From positions 1 to 64,000 of the forward strand of contig CAZTGS010000002.1 in assembly GCA_964613455.1 (NCBI GenBank): a stretch of 64,000 bases of DNA, written 5' to 3'. The notes under the pieces are model-generated. The model had not been told where the DNA came from. It made no database searches and saw nothing but the letters and a program-made list of their open reading frames with translations. This document shows positions 8,909 through 17,660 of the stretch, in pieces. This stretch comes from SCGC-AAA076-P13 sp964613455. GTDB lineage: Bacteria > Pseudomonadota > Gammaproteobacteria > Magnimaribacterales > D2472. Both the position numbers and the translations under genes were made by a program. Each line of letters opens with the position of its first letter. Within the stretch, counting starts at the first letter, position 1.

Positions 8909-8944
8909 TTGCTTTATTCTAGTCATATGACTAGACTATGACAA
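8909..8944. promoter_or_regulatory. divergent promoters with perfect 18-bp palindromic operator (site 2)
   Basis: TCTAGTCATATGACTAGA at 8918-8935 is a perfect palindrome and contains the same TAGTCA-NN-TGACTA core as site 1. Leftward, TTGTCA (8944-8939) and TAGAAT (8921-8916) form a near-consensus promoter with a 17-base spacer. Rightward, TTGCTT (8909-8914) and TAGACT (8932-8937) form a weaker one, also with 17 bases. The palindrome lies between the hexamers of both, the classic position for repression. The motif identity with site 1 links this divergent pair to the TetR gene; binding itself is inferred. Confidence 0.75.
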
Positions 8945-8968
8945 GTTAAATTTTTTAAAGGAATAATC

Positions 8969-9880
8969 ATGGGTTTTATTTTAGCTAATGTAAAAGGGAG
9001 ATCTTGTTTAATAAAGGATAATCATTTTTATGATATTGAGTCTATTTCTAATGGATCTCTAAGTGCAGACCCATCACAGATTCTTGTTTCACTTGATCAA
9101 CTAAGTGACTTAAATAACAAAATTGATAGTTTTGAGCCTACAGGTTTAGTTAATAATGATGATTTAGAGGCACCCATCACAAATTCAGGAAATTGTTTTG
9201 CTGTAGGGCTTAACTATAAAAAACATGCTGAAGAATCAAATATGGCCCTTCCTGAATTCCCTATGATTTTTGCTAAATATACAACATGTATAGTTGGGCC
9301 CTTTCATGATATAAAAATGAGAAGTGATCTAGTTGATTATGAGGCTGAATTAGTCGCTGTAATTGGTAAGCCTGGAAAAGATATTGCAAGAGAAAATGCT
9401 TGGGACCATGTTGCAGGGTTAACAGTGGGACAGGATATCTCAGATAGAGCAGTACAATTTCATTCAGTACCTCCTATGTTCAATCTTGGCAAATCTTTTG
9501 ATACCTTTGGACCTATTGGACCCGTGCTAGTTTCTCCTGATCAATTTGATGATAAGAATTCGCTAAAATTGGAATGTTATGTTAATAATGAATTGCGTCA
9601 AGATGAAAATACAAATGATTTGATATTTGATATTCCTTATATCATTTCATACCTGTCAGAATTTTTAACCCTAAAAACAGGAGATTTAATTTTTACAGGA
9701 ACTCCAGCAGGGGTTGGTGCTGCTCAAGGCAAATTGCTAAAAGATGGGGATATCATTAAAACAATTATTGAAGGTATTGGTACTATTGAGAATAAGTGTG
9801 TGAGGATTTCAGATCATTCTAATACTTCACATATACCTGAGTTTCTTAAATCGAGGATGCCTCAAGATTCTGAGGATTAG
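8969..9880 (+). CDS. fumarylacetoacetate hydrolase (FAH) family protein
   Basis: A 303-residue protein of the FAH superfamily, which hydrolyses C-C bonds of acylpyruvates or acts as hydratase/decarboxylase in aromatic meta-cleavage pathways. Metal ligands are visible as Glu125 and Glu127 (DYEAELV) and Asp156 (GQDISDR). The active-site region NYKKHAEE contains His86, and GDLIFTGTPAGVG is the conserved C-terminal loop. The ATG is preceded by a strong AAAGGAA ribosome binding site five bases upstream. It opens the rightward operon under operator site 2 and is followed by GST 3 after eight bases. In this setting it plausibly processes the product of ring cleavage. Family certain, substrate unknown. 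Confidence 0.83.
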   Translation: MGFILANVKGRSCLIKDNHFYDIESISNGSLSADPSQILVSLDQLSDLNNKIDSFEPTGLVNNDDLEAPITNSGNCFAVGLNYKKHAEESNMALPEFPMIFAKYTTCIVGPFHDIKMRSDLVDYEAELVAVIGKPGKDIARENAWDHVAGLTVGQDISDRAVQFHSVPPMFNLGKSFDTFGPIGPVLVSPDQFDDKNSLKLECYVNNELRQDENTNDLIFDIPYIISYLSEFLTLKTGDLIFTGTPAGVGAAQGKLLKDGDIIKTIIEGIGTIENKCVRISDHSNTSHIPEFLKSRMPQDSED

Positions 9881-9888
9881 ATTCTTAA

Positions 9889-10749
9889 ATGAATAAACCT
9901 AATTTATTTTTATATCATGCTAAATGGTCTTTATGCAGTCAAATGGTTCGAGTTGCCTTGTATGAAAAAGGGCTAGTATTTGATCATCAGATTATTAAAT
10001 TATGTGATCATCATGATGATGCTGATAATTTAAGCGATCATTTTTTAAATATAGTGAACCCAACCGGTGTAGTTCCGGTTCTGAAAATTGATGATGAATA
10101 CGTAAGAGATAGCGCTTATATTATCGAAAGACTTGATGAATATATTGGTGATATTGATATTAATTTATGGCCTAAAGATTTAAATGACAGAGAATCTCTA
10201 AAAAAATGGGTTTATGATACTACTGTTACTGATGGGGTTGCTTTGGGAAAAACTCTAGGAACTACTATTCCATTATTTTCAGTTGGATTAATTGAAAATA
10301 TGGTTAAGAAACTTAGTTTGAAGACTATATGGAAAATTCTTAAAAAACATCCTAGACCAGAAAGAAAGAGAGCTTTTTTAGCTATGTATTTCTTATCTAT
10401 TAAAAATAAGATTGGTCCAATAGCATACAAGGGTTTTGTAAAGGGCATCATAGAACTGGAGAAAGCTCTTGAAGGCAAAGAATATTTGTTTGATCAGTTC
10501 TCTCATGCTGATATTAATATAATGTGCTGTCTTCATAGACTTAAAGATTTAAAGCTCGATTCGATTCTTGAAATGAATGAGCTAAAAAATATTAACAGAT
10601 ATTGGTCTCAATTAAAATTAAGAGCAAGCTATTCAAAAGGAATATTAGGATTTATGGATCACCAGGATCTATTAGAAGATGCTTTTCCAAATGGCATAAA
10701 TCCTCACTTAGAGAAATTAAAAGAAATGATTTCAGCTAATATCAATTGA
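9889..10749 (+). CDS. glutathione S-transferase family protein (GST 3 of island)
   Basis: A 286-residue GST-like protein paralogous to GST 2. The N-terminal half has HAKWSLCSQMVRVAL with Ser/Cys candidates for glutathione activation, GVVPVL (cis-Pro) and RDSAYIIERL. The helical half has LGKTLGTT, CCLHRLKDL and ASYSKGILGF, matching GST 2 segment by segment. It is lengthened by about 60 residues relative to typical bacterial GSTs, mainly in the first helices of the C-terminal domain. It follows the FAH gene by eight bases and is likely cotranscribed. Pairing of an FAH enzyme with a GST is known from maleylpyruvate/gentisate pathways, which is a hint but not proof of an isomerase role. Confidence 0.73.
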   Translation: MNKPNLFLYHAKWSLCSQMVRVALYEKGLVFDHQIIKLCDHHDDADNLSDHFLNIVNPTGVVPVLKIDDEYVRDSAYIIERLDEYIGDIDINLWPKDLNDRESLKKWVYDTTVTDGVALGKTLGTTIPLFSVGLIENMVKKLSLKTIWKILKKHPRPERKRAFLAMYFLSIKNKIGPIAYKGFVKGIIELEKALEGKEYLFDQFSHADINIMCCLHRLKDLKLDSILEMNELKNINRYWSQLKLRASYSKGILGFMDHQDLLEDAFPNGINPHLEKLKEMISANIN

Positions 10750-10830
10750 TAATTATTACTTGGTGATATTTACAATTATAATTAAGAATCTAATTGAAGA
10801 TAAATATATTTATTAGTGTAAAATATCATC

Positions 10831-11049
10831 ATGTCAAAAGAAGATAATCTAGAATTCGAGGGTGAAGTTATTGAAACCCTTCCCAATACAAAATTTAAAG
10901 TTAAATTAGAAAATGATCATGTAATTACTGCTCATATATCTGGAAAAATGCGTAAGCATTACATTAGAATTCTAACCGGCGATAAGGTTAAAGTTGAGAT
11001 GACTCCTTATGATTTATCCGTAGGGAGAATAACCTTTAGAGGAAGATAA
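10831..11049 (+). CDS. infA: translation initiation factor IF-1
   Basis: A 72-residue protein made of a single S1/OB fold, the exact normal length. The segments FEGEVIETLPNTKFKV, GKMRKHYIRI and DLSVGRITFRGR are the family hallmarks. IF-1 binds the ribosomal A site during initiation. There is no visible Shine-Dalgarno sequence. A TTGAAG (10794) and TAAAAT (10819-10824) pair, 19 bases apart, would place transcription start close to the ATG, so the message may be leaderless or have a very short leader. Location beside clpA is conserved in gammaproteobacteria. An acyl-CoA ligase begins two bases after the stop. Confidence 0.95.
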   Translation: MSKEDNLEFEGEVIETLPNTKFKVKLENDHVITAHISGKMRKHYIRILTGDKVKVEMTPYDLSVGRITFRGR

Positions 11050-11051
11050 AT

Positions 11052-12608
11052 ATGGATGTAGAATTAAAAGGTTCTCTTGTCGAGACTTTTAGATGGAGGT
11101 GCCAAAACACACCAGATTCCACAGCTATTAAATTCTTAGACAGAGAACAAACTTATTCTCAGTTCAATACTCACTCAAACCAAGTTGCTCAAGGCTTGCT
11201 AGATTTTGGTTTAACAAAAGACACAAGAATTTCATATCTAGCAAAAAATACAGACTATTTTTTTGAAATACTTGTTGGCGCCCTTAAAACTGGAACCGTA
11301 ACTGTTGGAGTTAACTGGCGTTTAGCAGCTGATGAGGTGGCTTATGTTTTAGAAGACTCTCAAAGTGAGGTTATTTTTGTTAGTTCTGAGTTTTTTGATG
11401 TAATGGATATAGTTAAAGACAAAGTTTCAACGTTAAAGAAGATTATTTGTATAGATGAAAGGCATCTAGACTGGCCTCTTTATAGTGAATGGAGAGATTC
11501 ACAAGAAAATATAGATCCTTTAATTGATTCTCAACCTGATGATGATGTCGTACAGCTTTATACATCAGGAACAACAGGACATCCTAAAGGTGTTCAACTT
11601 ACAAATAGAAATTTTACAAGTGCTACTGAATCCACATTACAAGTTGTTCCAATTACTCATCAAAGTCCTTGCATGGTATGCATGCCTGTTTATCATGTTG
11701 CTGGAACAAACTTTGGCATATGGGGACTTCTACAAGGATGTAAAAATATAGTTATACCTGAAGTTGATCCAGGCTTAATACTTGAACTGGTAGAAAAAGA
11801 AAAAATTGAACTTACTATGTGGGTACCAGCTGTAATTTTATTCTTACTTCAACACCCTAATTCAAGTAATACTGACTTCAGTTCATTAAAAATGGTTTTA
11901 TATGGGGCATCTCCAATAGCTGAAGACACCCTCTTGAAAGCTATAGACTTAATGGACTGTGATTTTTACCAAGTTTATGGCCTTACTGAAACCACAGGTG
12001 CTATTACAGTTCTTTCTCCTGAGGATCATGATGTTAAAAAGGGAAAATTAAGATCCTGCGGTAAAGCAATACCAGGCGTAGATATTAAAGTTGTAACCAA
12101 AGATGGAGATGATTTACCTCATGGCGAAGTTGGCGAAATAATTACTAAATCTAATTTAAATATGAAGGGATATTGGAATAATGCAAAAGCAACCAATGAG
12201 ACATTTAAAGATGGTTGGTTTTATTCAGGAGACTTAGGTTATTTTGATGAAGATGAATTTTTATATATACATGATAGGCTAAAAGATATGATTGTTTCTG
12301 GTGGGGAGAATATATATCCAGCTGAAGTAGAAAATGCCCTAATGAGTAATCCAGATATTTTAGATGCTGCTGTTGTTGGCATACCTGATAATAAATGGGG
12401 AGAAGCAACTAAGGCTTTTGTTGTTCTAAGATCTAACAATATCCTATCTGAAGATGAAATAATTAATTATGTTAAAACCAAGATAGCATCATATAAATGT
12501 CCAAAATCAGTTGATTTTATTGATGCCTTACCAAGGAACCCATCTGGAAAAGTGTTGAGAAGAGAATTAAGAGACCCTTACTGGGCAGATCAAGACAGAG
12601 AGGTTTAA
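11052..12608 (+). CDS. acyl-CoA ligase (AMP-binding, FadD-like)
   Basis: A 518-residue ANL-superfamily enzyme that forms an acyl-CoA from a carboxylic acid, ATP and CoA through an acyl-adenylate. The P-loop YTSGTTGHPKG lies near residue 170, the VYGLTETTG block near 312-320, the adenylate-binding YSGDLG near 393, and the hinge DRLKDMIVSGGENIYPAEVE near 407-427. The C-terminal catalytic Lys region is PRNPSGKVLRREL. The start is two bases after infA, so the two are probably cotranscribed, an unusual pairing. The stop overlaps the convergent clpA stop by four bases. The chain length or aromatic nature of the acid is not readable. It may serve fatty acids or acids from the neighbouring catabolic island. 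Confidence 0.82.
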   Translation: MDVELKGSLVETFRWRCQNTPDSTAIKFLDREQTYSQFNTHSNQVAQGLLDFGLTKDTRISYLAKNTDYFFEILVGALKTGTVTVGVNWRLAADEVAYVLEDSQSEVIFVSSEFFDVMDIVKDKVSTLKKIICIDERHLDWPLYSEWRDSQENIDPLIDSQPDDDVVQLYTSGTTGHPKGVQLTNRNFTSATESTLQVVPITHQSPCMVCMPVYHVAGTNFGIWGLLQGCKNIVIPEVDPGLILELVEKEKIELTMWVPAVILFLLQHPNSSNTDFSSLKMVLYGASPIAEDTLLKAIDLMDCDFYQVYGLTETTGAITVLSPEDHDVKKGKLRSCGKAIPGVDIKVVTKDGDDLPHGEVGEIITKSNLNMKGYWNNAKATNETFKDGWFYSGDLGYFDEDEFLYIHDRLKDMIVSGGENIYPAEVENALMSNPDILDAAVVGIPDNKWGEATKAFVVLRSNNILSEDEIINYVKTKIASYKCPKSVDFIDALPRNPSGKVLRRELRDPYWADQDREV

Positions 12609-14848
12609 ACTTTTACTTTCTTTTTAACTTCTGTGAATTTTAACTCACCCTTTTGAATATCTAACTTAATTTGGCCACCAGATTTAAGATTACCGAAAAG
12701 TAGCTTATCTACAAGTGGCTTTTTAATATTTTTGGATATAAATCTCTCCATCGGTCTAGCACCCATCTCTCTATCATAGCCATTATCTGCAATCCAGTTA
12801 ACAACATTCTTTGATACCACTATCTCAACATTCCTTTTATCTAATTGAGCTTGAAGTTTTGTTAGGAATTTATCAACAATAGATAATATTATTGATTTAT
12901 CTAGATAGTTGAACTGAATAGTTTCATCAAGTCTATTTCTAAATTCTGGTGAAAATAATTTATTCAGTGAGTTCATCGCGTCTGATTCATTGGATGATGA
13001 ACTAAAACCAATATTCCTTTTACCAAGAAGTTCTGCTCCTATATTAGTAGTCATTATTAAAATGACATTTCTAAAATCAGCCTTTCTTCCATTATTATCA
13101 GTTAAAACACCAGCATCCATGACCTGTAATAAAATATTAAATATATCTGGATGAGCTTTTTCAATTTCGTCTAGCAAAAGAACACAATGAGGAGATTTAA
13201 CTATTGCTTCGGTCAGTAAGCCGCCCTGATCAAAACCGACATAGCCAGGAGGAGCCCCAATTAGTCTAGAAACAGTATGTCTTTCCATGTACTCACTCAT
13301 ATCAAATCTAACTAAATCAACTCCCATGATTTCTGAAAGTTGTTTTGAGATTTCTGTCTTTCCAACACCGGTAGGTCCTGTAAATAAGAAAGAGCCTATT
13401 GTTTTATTATCATCACGTAAACCAACTCTTGATAGCTTAATTGCATTTGATAACGTTTCAACAGCAGGATCTTGACCAAAAATAACTCTTTTAAGATTTT
13501 CTTCAATATTTCTAAGGTTTTTCTTATCTGCTACAGTAATATTCTGTTCAGGTATTTTGGTAATTTTAGATATCGTTTTTTCTATATCTGACTGATTTAC
13601 TGTAATTTTTTTGTCATTCTTTCGAGAAATATTTAACATAGCTCCAGTTTCATCAATAACATCAATGGCCTTATCAGGGAGGAACCTATCGTTAATATAT
13701 TTAGCGGACAAATCTACTGAAGTTTTAATAGCTTCATTGGAGTAAGTAACATTATGGTACTCTTCATAGATAGGTTTTATGCCATCTAGAATTTCAATAC
13801 ATTCGTCGTAATTAGGCTCAAGAACGTCAATTTTTTGAAATCTTCTTGAGAGTGCTTGATTCTGATCAAAAATACCCCTGTACTCTTGAAAAGTTGTAGA
13901 TCCTATACACCTTATTTGGCCTTTACCAAGTGCAGGTTTTAAAAGATTTGATACATCAAGTGAACCACCAGATGCAGAACCAGCTCCAATTATTGTGTGA
14001 ATTTCATCTATAAAAAGGATTGGCTTATCTTTTGTATCAAGGAAATTTAAAACCTCTTTAAGACGTTTTTCAAAATCACCTCTATATTTTGTTCCAGCTA
14101 TGAGAGCAGCTATATCTAAGGAGTAGATTGTAGAATTACTTATAATTTTAGGAACTTTATTATTACATATTAGGTAAGCCAGACCTTCAGCTATTGCTGT
14201 CTTACCAACTCCTGACTCCCCAACAAGCAATGGATTATTCTTTGTTCTTCTTGATAGAATTTGTACAAGTCTATCCACTTCTTTTTCACGACCTATCAAT
14301 GAATCAATTTTATCTTCACCTACTAAATTATTAAGGTTGATTAAAAAGGCATTTTCTTGTTTGTCATGAGTTGATTCTTCAGTTTCTAAATCAGTTTCAC
14401 TTTCTTTTGATTGGGCAGTCTTTTCAGGTGACCCATGAGAAATATAGGTTACAACATCAAGTCTGTTTATATTATTTTTATTAAGTAAATAGACCGAATG
14501 AGATTCCTTCTCAGAGAATATTGCTACAAGAATATTGATTGGTTTAACAACGCCCTTTCCAGATGATTGAATATGGAAAACAGCTCTTTGAAGAACCCTC
14601 TGAAAGCCCAATGTAGGTTGAACTGCTTTCTGAGCATCCGTTCTTGTTATGCTTGTTTGTTTTAAATGATTATTTAAAGATTCTTTTAAGGATTCTAATT
14701 GAACATCTTTAGATTCTATAAAATCTTTAACATCGTAATCATTCAATATCATTAAAAATAAATGCTCAACAGTAAGATACTGTATATTAACTTCCTGTGC
14801 TTTATCAAATAAGCTTGCTATGGATATTTCTAATTCTTTACTAAACAT
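12605..14848 (-). CDS. clpA: ATP-dependent Clp protease ATP-binding subunit ClpA
   Basis: A 747-residue AAA+ unfoldase with an N-domain (about 1-145) and two ATPase modules. The first has Walker A GESGVGKT and Walker B LFIDEIH; the second has GPTGVGKT and LLLDEIEKAHPDIF. The IGF tripeptide of the ClpP-docking loop is visible in KRNIGFSSSS, followed by FSPEFRNRLDETI. A ClpB-type middle coiled coil is absent, which supports ClpA. The gene lies three bases downstream of clpS, its adaptor. It shares four bases with the convergent ligase stop. Length is slightly under the E. coli protein (758). No anomalies noted. Confidence 0.96.
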   Translation of the reverse strand: MFSKELEISIASLFDKAQEVNIQYLTVEHLFLMILNDYDVKDFIESKDVQLESLKESLNNHLKQTSITRTDAQKAVQPTLGFQRVLQRAVFHIQSSGKGVVKPINILVAIFSEKESHSVYLLNKNNINRLDVVTYISHGSPEKTAQSKESETDLETEESTHDKQENAFLINLNNLVGEDKIDSLIGREKEVDRLVQILSRRTKNNPLLVGESGVGKTAIAEGLAYLICNNKVPKIISNSTIYSLDIAALIAGTKYRGDFEKRLKEVLNFLDTKDKPILFIDEIHTIIGAGSASGGSLDVSNLLKPALGKGQIRCIGSTTFQEYRGIFDQNQALSRRFQKIDVLEPNYDECIEILDGIKPIYEEYHNVTYSNEAIKTSVDLSAKYINDRFLPDKAIDVIDETGAMLNISRKNDKKITVNQSDIEKTISKITKIPEQNITVADKKNLRNIEENLKRVIFGQDPAVETLSNAIKLSRVGLRDDNKTIGSFLFTGPTGVGKTEISKQLSEIMGVDLVRFDMSEYMERHTVSRLIGAPPGYVGFDQGGLLTEAIVKSPHCVLLLDEIEKAHPDIFNILLQVMDAGVLTDNNGRKADFRNVILIMTTNIGAELLGKRNIGFSSSSNESDAMNSLNKLFSPEFRNRLDETIQFNYLDKSIILSIVDKFLTKLQAQLDKRNVEIVVSKNVVNWIADNGYDREMGARPMERFISKNIKKPLVDKLLFGNLKSGGQIKLDIQKGELKFTEVKKKVKV

Positions 14849-14851
14849 ATG

Positions 14852-15190
14852 TTAATCAGTTAATGGTTCGATTTCGCTAAGCAGAGGATGATTGTGATGT
14901 TTCGACATCTCGTTAACTTCGTATGACATCATCTCCGCCATCTCTTTAGAAAATATACCACAAACTCCCTTACCTTTTGTATGAACTGCCATCATTATTT
15001 GTGTTGATTGCTCATGAGTATGACTAAAAACAGTTTGAAGCACAAAAACAACAAATTCCATTGGCGTATAATCATCATTTAATAGAACAACTTGATACAA
15101 TGGTGGTTCCTTGACCTCAGGTTCTTTTTCAAGAACAGCTGAACCAAAATTATCAGAAGTATCAATTCTTTCATTAGAAAGTTTTATCAT
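14852..15190 (-). CDS. clpS: ATP-dependent Clp protease adaptor ClpS
   Basis: A 112-residue N-end-rule adaptor that delivers substrates with destabilising N-terminal residues to ClpAP. The hallmark PPLYQVVLLNDDYTPMEFVV lies at about 29-48, and the ligand-pocket helix with HTKGKGVCGIF follows. The N-terminal extension (residues 1-28), which engages ClpA, is acidic and a few residues longer than in E. coli (106 residues total). Its start shares one base with the stop of icd, and clpA follows after three bases. Thus icd-clpS-clpA form a tight unit on the minus strand. Confidence 0.95.
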   Translation of the reverse strand: MIKLSNERIDTSDNFGSAVLEKEPEVKEPPLYQVVLLNDDYTPMEFVVFVLQTVFSHTHEQSTQIMMAVHTKGKGVCGIFSKEMAEMMSYEVNEMSKHHNHPLLSEIEPLTD

Positions 15191-16443
15191 TACATTCTTT
15201 TGATCATTTCATCTGCAAATCCTGAACATGATACAAGTTCTGCATCATCCATCATTCTTTCAAAATCATAAGTAACTTTTTTAGCTAAAATAGTCCTTTC
15301 CATGGAGCTAATAATTAGATCAGCAGCTTCAATCCATCCCATGTGTCTTAGCATCATCTCAGCAGAGAGTATCAAGCTACCTGGATTGACTTTATCTTTA
15401 CCTGCATATTTAGGAGCTGTTCCGTGTGTTGCTTCAAAAACAGCATATTTATCAGACAAATTAGCTCCTGGAGCAATTCCAATGCCTCCAACACAAGCTG
15501 CCAAGGCATCAGATATATAATCACCGTTAAGATTCATAGTAGCAATAACATCATAGTCACGGGGTCTTAATAAAATTTGTTGTAAAAAAGCATCACAAAT
15601 AACGTCGTTTATAACTATTGATTTTCCATTATTAGGATTTTTAATAGTTTGCCAAGGACCGCCATCTAATTCTTCAGCGTTGTAGTCAGTTGATGCTACC
15701 TCATAACCCCAATCCCTAAAAGCACCCTCTGTGTATTTCATAATATTGCCCTTATGAACAAGAGTTACAGAAGATCTATCATTATCGATTGCATAATCTA
15801 TTGCTTTTTTAACTAATCTTGATGTTCCTTCTTTAGATATTGGCTTCACACCCAAACCTACTGAATCAGGAAAACGTATTTTTGATATAGCAAAGTCGTC
15901 TTGGAGTACCCTGACCATTTTATTAGCCTCATCAGAACCTGCTTGAAATTCAATACCACAATATATATCTTCAGAATTTTCTCTAAATATAATCATGTCA
16001 GTATCCTGAGGTCTTTTTACAGGTGATGGCACGCCCTCAAAGTATCTAATAGGTCTTAGACATACGTATAAATCTAAGATCTGTCTTAAAGAAACATTTA
16101 AAGATCTTATGCCTCCGCCTATTGGCGTAGTCAATGGCCCTTTAATGCTTACAACATATTCTTTTAATGCTTCGATGGTTTCTTCTGGAAGCCAGACATC
16201 TTCACCATATACTTTAGTTGACTTTTCTCCACAGAAAACTTCCATCCATTCAATTTTTCTAGAACCTTCATATGCAATTTTAACTGCATTATCAACAGCT
16301 TTTATCATAGGCGGTGTTATATCAACACCAATACCATCTCCCTCAATAAAAGGAATGATAGGATTATCAGGAACATTCAATTTTCCGTCTACATACGATA
16401 TTTTAGTTCCAGAAGTGGGTTCTTTGATTTTATTAAATTTCAT
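15190..16443 (-). CDS. icd: NADP-dependent isocitrate dehydrogenase
   Basis: A 417-residue homodimeric isocitrate dehydrogenase catalysing isocitrate to 2-oxoglutarate with NADP+. The substrate/phosphorylation loop IRSLNVSLRQILDLYVCLRP contains the Ser equivalent to E. coli Ser113. IFRENSEDIYCG and the C-terminal ATHGTAPKYAGKDKVNPGS are conserved. NADP-specificity residues are present: KY within PKYAG, Val in KVNPG, and Tyr and Arg in TYDFERMM. The start codon is about 100 bases from the divergent mnmA. Isocitrate lyase is encoded four kilobases away, so the branch point of TCA cycle and glyoxylate shunt is clustered. No isocitrate dehydrogenase kinase (aceK) is present in the window. Confidence 0.95.
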   Translation of the reverse strand: MKFNKIKEPTSGTKISYVDGKLNVPDNPIIPFIEGDGIGVDITPPMIKAVDNAVKIAYEGSRKIEWMEVFCGEKSTKVYGEDVWLPEETIEALKEYVVSIKGPLTTPIGGGIRSLNVSLRQILDLYVCLRPIRYFEGVPSPVKRPQDTDMIIFRENSEDIYCGIEFQAGSDEANKMVRVLQDDFAISKIRFPDSVGLGVKPISKEGTSRLVKKAIDYAIDNDRSSVTLVHKGNIMKYTEGAFRDWGYEVASTDYNAEELDGGPWQTIKNPNNGKSIVINDVICDAFLQQILLRPRDYDVIATMNLNGDYISDALAACVGGIGIAPGANLSDKYAVFEATHGTAPKYAGKDKVNPGSLILSAEMMLRHMGWIEAADLIISSMERTILAKKVTYDFERMMDDAELVSCSGFADEMIKRM

Positions 16444-16540
16444 TTACTTTATTGGCCTCAACATTAAGATTTTACGTTCTAAATCGGTCATAATTATACT
16501 CTTAATTAAATCAATATAGTACTCTAAGAATATAAGAATT

Positions 16541-17620
16541 ATGGATAAGAAGACCGTTGTCGTAGGAATGTCAGGTGGGGTTGATTCATCTGTTTCAGCC
16601 TATCTACTAAAAAAATCAGGCTACGATGTTAAGGCATTGTTTATGCAGAACTGGCAAAGCGAACCTGGTGAAGTTTGCACATCTGAAATTGATTTTAAAG
16701 ACGCTTCAAAGGTTTGTGACAAACTAGATATTCCTCTTCACAGAGCAAATTTTTCAGATGAGTATTGGGATAAGGTTTTTAAAAATTTTTTAAGTGAGCA
16801 TGAAAAAGGAAGAACACCTAACCCGGACGTTTTATGTAACAGAGAGATTAAATTTAAATCATTTCTTGATTACGCATTTAAGATTGGAGCTGACTTTATA
16901 GCAACAGGCCACTATGCAAGGTTAATAAATAAAGATGGTCGCAACTTCCTAGCTAGAGCAAAAGACACTTTCAAGGATCAAACGTATTTCCTTCATGAGG
17001 TTAATGAAAAAGAATTTGCAAAGTGCATATTTCCATTAGCAGATATTAATAAAGAAGATGTTAGAAAAATTGCTGTCGAACAAGAACTTATTACTGCTGA
17101 CAAAAAAGATTCTGTAGGAATATGTTTTGTAGGAGAGAGAAATCTTAAGGACTTTTTAAATAGATTTATCTCTTTTAAAAAAGGGCCTATTAAAGATGAT
17201 CTTAATAATATTATTGGAGAACATCAGGGGTCTATCTTATATACTCAAGGCCAAAGACAAGGCTTAATGATAGGTGGGGTTAAGGGAAAGGATGAGTTGC
17301 CATGGTATGTATATAGGAAAGATATACAAAATAACGAAATCTATGTATGCCAAGGCGTTGATAACAAGCTACTCATGAATGACGGGCTTATTGTCGAAGA
17401 TATAAATTGGATTAATAGTATTGAATACTCTTACCCTATAAGTTGCTTAGTTCAAATTAGGCATCAACATGTTCCTGTTGAGTGCATAATTTCAAAAGCT
17501 TCTAATGGCTTTAAAGTTGATTTTGTCGATCAAATAAGAGCAATAGCTCCCGGTCAATCTGCAGTTTTCTATGATAAAAATATTTGTCTTGGTGGTGGAA
17601 TTATTTCAGAAACTTTTTAG
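16541..17620 (+). CDS. mnmA: tRNA-specific 2-thiouridylase MnmA
   Basis: A 359-residue enzyme that thiolates U34 of tRNA-Lys, -Glu and -Gln. The PP-loop ATP-binding motif GMSGGVDSSV is at 9-18. The two catalytic cysteines are Cys99 (PDVLCNREIKF) and Cys195 (VGICFVGER). GQRQGLMIGG and the C-terminal beta-barrel region AIAPGQSAVFYD are typical. Length matches E. coli (368). It diverges from icd and is followed 40 bases later by purB. The hflD gene that separates mnmA and purB in E. coli is absent. Confidence 0.96.
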   Translation: MDKKTVVVGMSGGVDSSVSAYLLKKSGYDVKALFMQNWQSEPGEVCTSEIDFKDASKVCDKLDIPLHRANFSDEYWDKVFKNFLSEHEKGRTPNPDVLCNREIKFKSFLDYAFKIGADFIATGHYARLINKDGRNFLARAKDTFKDQTYFLHEVNEKEFAKCIFPLADINKEDVRKIAVEQELITADKKDSVGICFVGERNLKDFLNRFISFKKGPIKDDLNNIIGEHQGSILYTQGQRQGLMIGGVKGKDELPWYVYRKDIQNNEIYVCQGVDNKLLMNDGLIVEDINWINSIEYSYPISCLVQIRHQHVPVECIISKASNGFKVDFVDQIRAIAPGQSAVFYDKNICLGGGIISETF

Positions 17621-17660
17621 TAACAATTATTAATTATATTAAAAGATGATAAAATAATTT

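Noticed and set aside
8918..8935. 18-bp palindrome considered as an attachment or recombination site
   Set aside because: No integrase, no direct repeats at distance, and its location inside divergent promoters plus its second copy at 1633-1646 fit an operator better.
16109..16519. Plus-strand frame of 136 codons opposite icd
   Set aside because: The opposite strand encodes conserved icd with all motifs; this frame is a shadow with no ribosome binding site or family features.
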